A stretch of DNA of 64,000 bases, taken from the NCBI GenBank assembly GCA_009193035.1, contig SWDT01000013.1, positions 1-64,000 of the forward strand, read 5' to 3'. A model generated the notes under the pieces. That model was given only the letters and a program-made list of their open reading frames with translations, did no database searches and was not told the DNA's origin. This DNA comes from Halicephalobus mephisto. Its lineage: Eukaryota; Nematoda; Chromadorea; Rhabditida; Panagrolaimidae. The position numbers were made by a program, and so were the translations under genes. Below are positions 61,380 to 64,000 of the stretch, piece by piece (position 1 is the stretch's first letter; every line of letters starts with the position of its first letter).

Positions 61380-61845
61380 AAACTTCTGATTTTTAAATTT
61401 CCAAAAATTTTAAAATTTTCTAAATTTCGAAACCTTGAAAGAAGTTTCTTAAATATTTTAGAATTTAATTGAAATTTCTAAAATTCTATGTTTCGAAACC
61501 TTGAAAGAAATTTCGAACATTTTAGAATTTAATTGAAATTTTCTGAATTTCAAAATCTCAGAAAAAGTTTCAAATATTTTAGAATTTAATTGAAATTTTC
61601 TAAAATTTCTAAATCTCGGAGAAAATTTCGAATATTTTAGAATTTAATTGAAATTTTCTAAATTTCGAACATTTTAGAATTGAATTGAAATTTGTAAAAT
61701 TTTTTAAATTTCGAGATATTGAAAGAAGTTTCAAACATTTTAGAATTTAATTGAAATTTTCTAAATTTCGAACATTTTAGAATTTAATTGAAATTTTCTA
61801 AATTTCGAACATTTTAGAATTTAATTGAAATTTGTAAAGTTCCCC
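61380..61845. repeat. ~37-bp AT-rich tandem repeat
   Basis: Many copies of AACATTTTAGAATTTAATTG plus AAATTTTCTAAATTTCG. Confidence 0.85.
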
Positions 61846-64000
61846 GAAAGGTTGGATGATCTCATTGGAGCTTCCTGAATCCATTAGGGAAGTTTGGAAC
61901 TGCCAGGAATCCCATACAAGCTTCTGAAACCTCTAAAACCCAAATTTCGAAATTAAAAATTCATTTTTAAAAATTTTTCTTAGTTGCTTTCGTCATAATT
62001 TTTATTTCTAATTTTTTATAATAACACGATGTGTACTGTAAATATACATTTAGTCGTCACTCGTAATTTGGACGTAGGTCATTTGTTTCAAAATTTCCGA
62101 TTTTTTTTATAAACAATTTCCTCAATTTAACATTTGCAATTATGAAATCATTTCGAAATTATATTTAAAAATTTATTTAATTCCTTGTATTTTATGACTT
62201 TTATCGAAAATCGGATTTAGTCGTAATTTAATTTGAAATTTTTGAACAAGTCTGGAACATGACAATTGTCCGTTTTTAAATTTCGGTTCGGACACGCAAA
62301 CAACTTTTATCTTTGGTCTTGGACGGAAAATCATAAGTTATTCTAAAAAGATAAAGTGTCCCTTTTAGTTTTATTTTAAAAAAATCATCTTTTAGTTTTA
62401 TATTCTAAAAAAATAAAAATCCTTTTTAGTTTTATTTTTAAAAAAATCATTTTTTAATTTTATATTCTGAAAAAATAAAACTTTAATTTTATACTAAAAA
62501 AATCATTTTTTAGTTTTATATTCTAAAAAAATAAAAATCCTTTTTAGTTTTATTTTTAAAAAATTTATTTTTTAATTTTATATTCTGAAAAAATAAAAAA
62601 AACTACTTTTCTGGTCTTCATTTTAAAATTAAAACATCTTTTAATTTTTAAAGTTAAATATTTTTTAATTTCTAAAATTAAACATCTTTTAATTTTTAAA
62701 ATTAAACATTTTTTACTTTTTAAAATTAAATATTTCTTAATTTTTAAAATTAAATATTTCTTAAATTTTTATATTAAATATTTTTTAATTTTTATATTAA
62801 ATATTTTTTAATTTTTAAAATTAAAGTTTGTTTTCAAAACGATAAACACAGCTGTTCCTTTTTTGGTTTAGCGACGAATTTGCCTGTGGCATTAAAGGGA
62901 CGAAAATAATTTACTTTTCTTAACCGAAAACATTATTACGAAATGGAACTGAAAAGGTTAATAAAATGAAAATTATTCCGGAAATAACTTTTTTAATTTT
63001 TATGAAAATAAAAATAATTTTCGGTTTTTTTGAAACTTTGTTTTTCATCCGGAATTCCGCGAGGAATTTTTTGAACATGTTTTTCGACATCAAATAAAAC
63101 CAAAATCAAGAACTTTGAAGTTTTCTAAAATATTAAATTTAAAAACAAAAATTTTAAAAATCAAGTTTCACATTTGTCGAAAATTAAGATTAAAAAATTA
63201 TTGATATTGTTGCAGAATTGTCTTCGGAAAAATTTTCGGAAGCTTCTAGAAACTTCCGTGGGATTCTGGAGACTTCAGAAGGTCCTATAAAATTCTCTAA
63301 ATTTTCTAAAATTTTTATTGAAATTTATATATTTTTAAAACTTCTTATAAAAATTCTAAAACTTTTCAAACTTTTTATTTGATTTTCTAAACTGGAAAAT
63401 TTTTATCGGATTTTATACTTTTTGAACCTCATTTCAGGTTCTATAAGTTTTTAGAACTTCTTACAAAATTTCCCGATAATTCTAAATTGTCATATTCAAA
63501 TTTATAAACTTTTAGAAATTCGTAAAATTTTCGAAGCTTTCTAAACTGGAAAATTTTTATCGAATTTTATACTTTTTAAATCTCATTTCAGGTTCTATAA
63601 GTTTTTAGAACTTCTTACAAAATTTCCCGATAATTCTAAATTGTCATATTGAGATTTACAACCTTTAAATGTTTTTTATAAAATTCTAAAACTTTACAAA
63701 CCTCTTACTATATTTCGTAAACTTCCGAAAGTTCTTATCGGATTTTTGTAGTTTCTAAACCTACTGAATGCTGCAAAGTTGTTATATTTCCTACGAAATT
63801 CTGTAAATTTTCAAAACATCACACTAATACATTGAAGGCTTCCAAATCTTTTACAAAATTCAATAATTTTTAGAATTTCGTATATCTCTAAACTTTCTAA
63901 TAGATTCTGTAAACTTCCAGAACATCATACAAACATGTCGAAAGTTCCTAAATCTTCTACTAAATTCTGCAAACTTCCAGAACATCATACAAATACTTTA
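61846..64000. other. AT-rich region with further tandem repeats
   Basis: 62340-62840 carries ~60-bp repeats (AAATCCTTTTTAGTTTTAT). 63395-63500 and 63555-63660 are two copies of a ~100-nt segment containing GGTTCTATAAGTTTTTAGAA. 61855-61920 and 62875-62930 are small islands open on the plus strand. No gene model. Confidence 0.5.

Overview
The window looks like nematode (rhabditid-type) nuclear DNA. Evidence: receptor guanylate cyclase genes with 42-160 nt introns ending in TTTTCAG or TTTTTAG, a G-protein alpha gene with eight short exons, a tandem ShKT secreted protein, a PP1-type phosphatase, decayed mariner and RTE elements, eukaryotic tRNAs (one with an intron), and very AT-rich introns and spacers. 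I cannot name the species. All gene models are read by eye from splice signals and conserved motifs; no search was run.

Layout. 1-9,631: receptor guanylate cyclase copy A (minus; ATG at 5220). Its first six exons match copy B in length, but everything below about 2,450 is full of small insertions. A decayed J-domain/glycine-zipper gene (8232-9074, plus) lies between the copies. 9,632-13,978: guanylate cyclase copy B (minus, ten exons), near-intact but with two frame breaks in the cyclase domain. Both copies share 5' flanks; copy B's flank carries an extra ~0.7 kb insertion bounded by a 12-bp direct repeat. 16.3-17.3 kb: mariner fossil. 17,982-18,054: tRNA-Val(AAC). 19,034-19,384: two-ShKT secreted protein. 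21,374-22,370: two-exon gene, possibly F-box type. 28,089-30,793: G-alpha gene with an N-terminal extension. 30,900-32,021: small secreted protein whose intron appears to use a GC donor.

From about 32 kb the character changes. Composition becomes extremely AT-rich, and many tandem and inverted repeat families appear: a 222-bp triplicate, an inverted pair of two-unit blocks carrying micro-ORFs, arrays of hairpin units built on GGATAGTGTCC, arrays built on GGTCCxGxAACGAAA, and others. Inside this lie an intron-containing tRNA-Ser(CGA), an RTE fragment, GC-richer islands that look like exons of one or more unrecognised genes (notably a four-exon stretch at 46.5-47.7 kb), and a clear four-exon PP1 phosphatase gene (51,898-55,432, plus) with hairpin arrays in two introns. 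55.4-64 kb is low-complexity sequence with a TA-flanked MITE, a possible micropeptide gene and a few exon-like islands.

The recognisable genes fit signalling: receptor cyclases and a divergent G-alpha are typical of nematode chemosensation, and PP1 is a general phosphatase. There is no operon evidence. The most unusual material is the set of hairpin-forming repeat families and the micro-ORF block.
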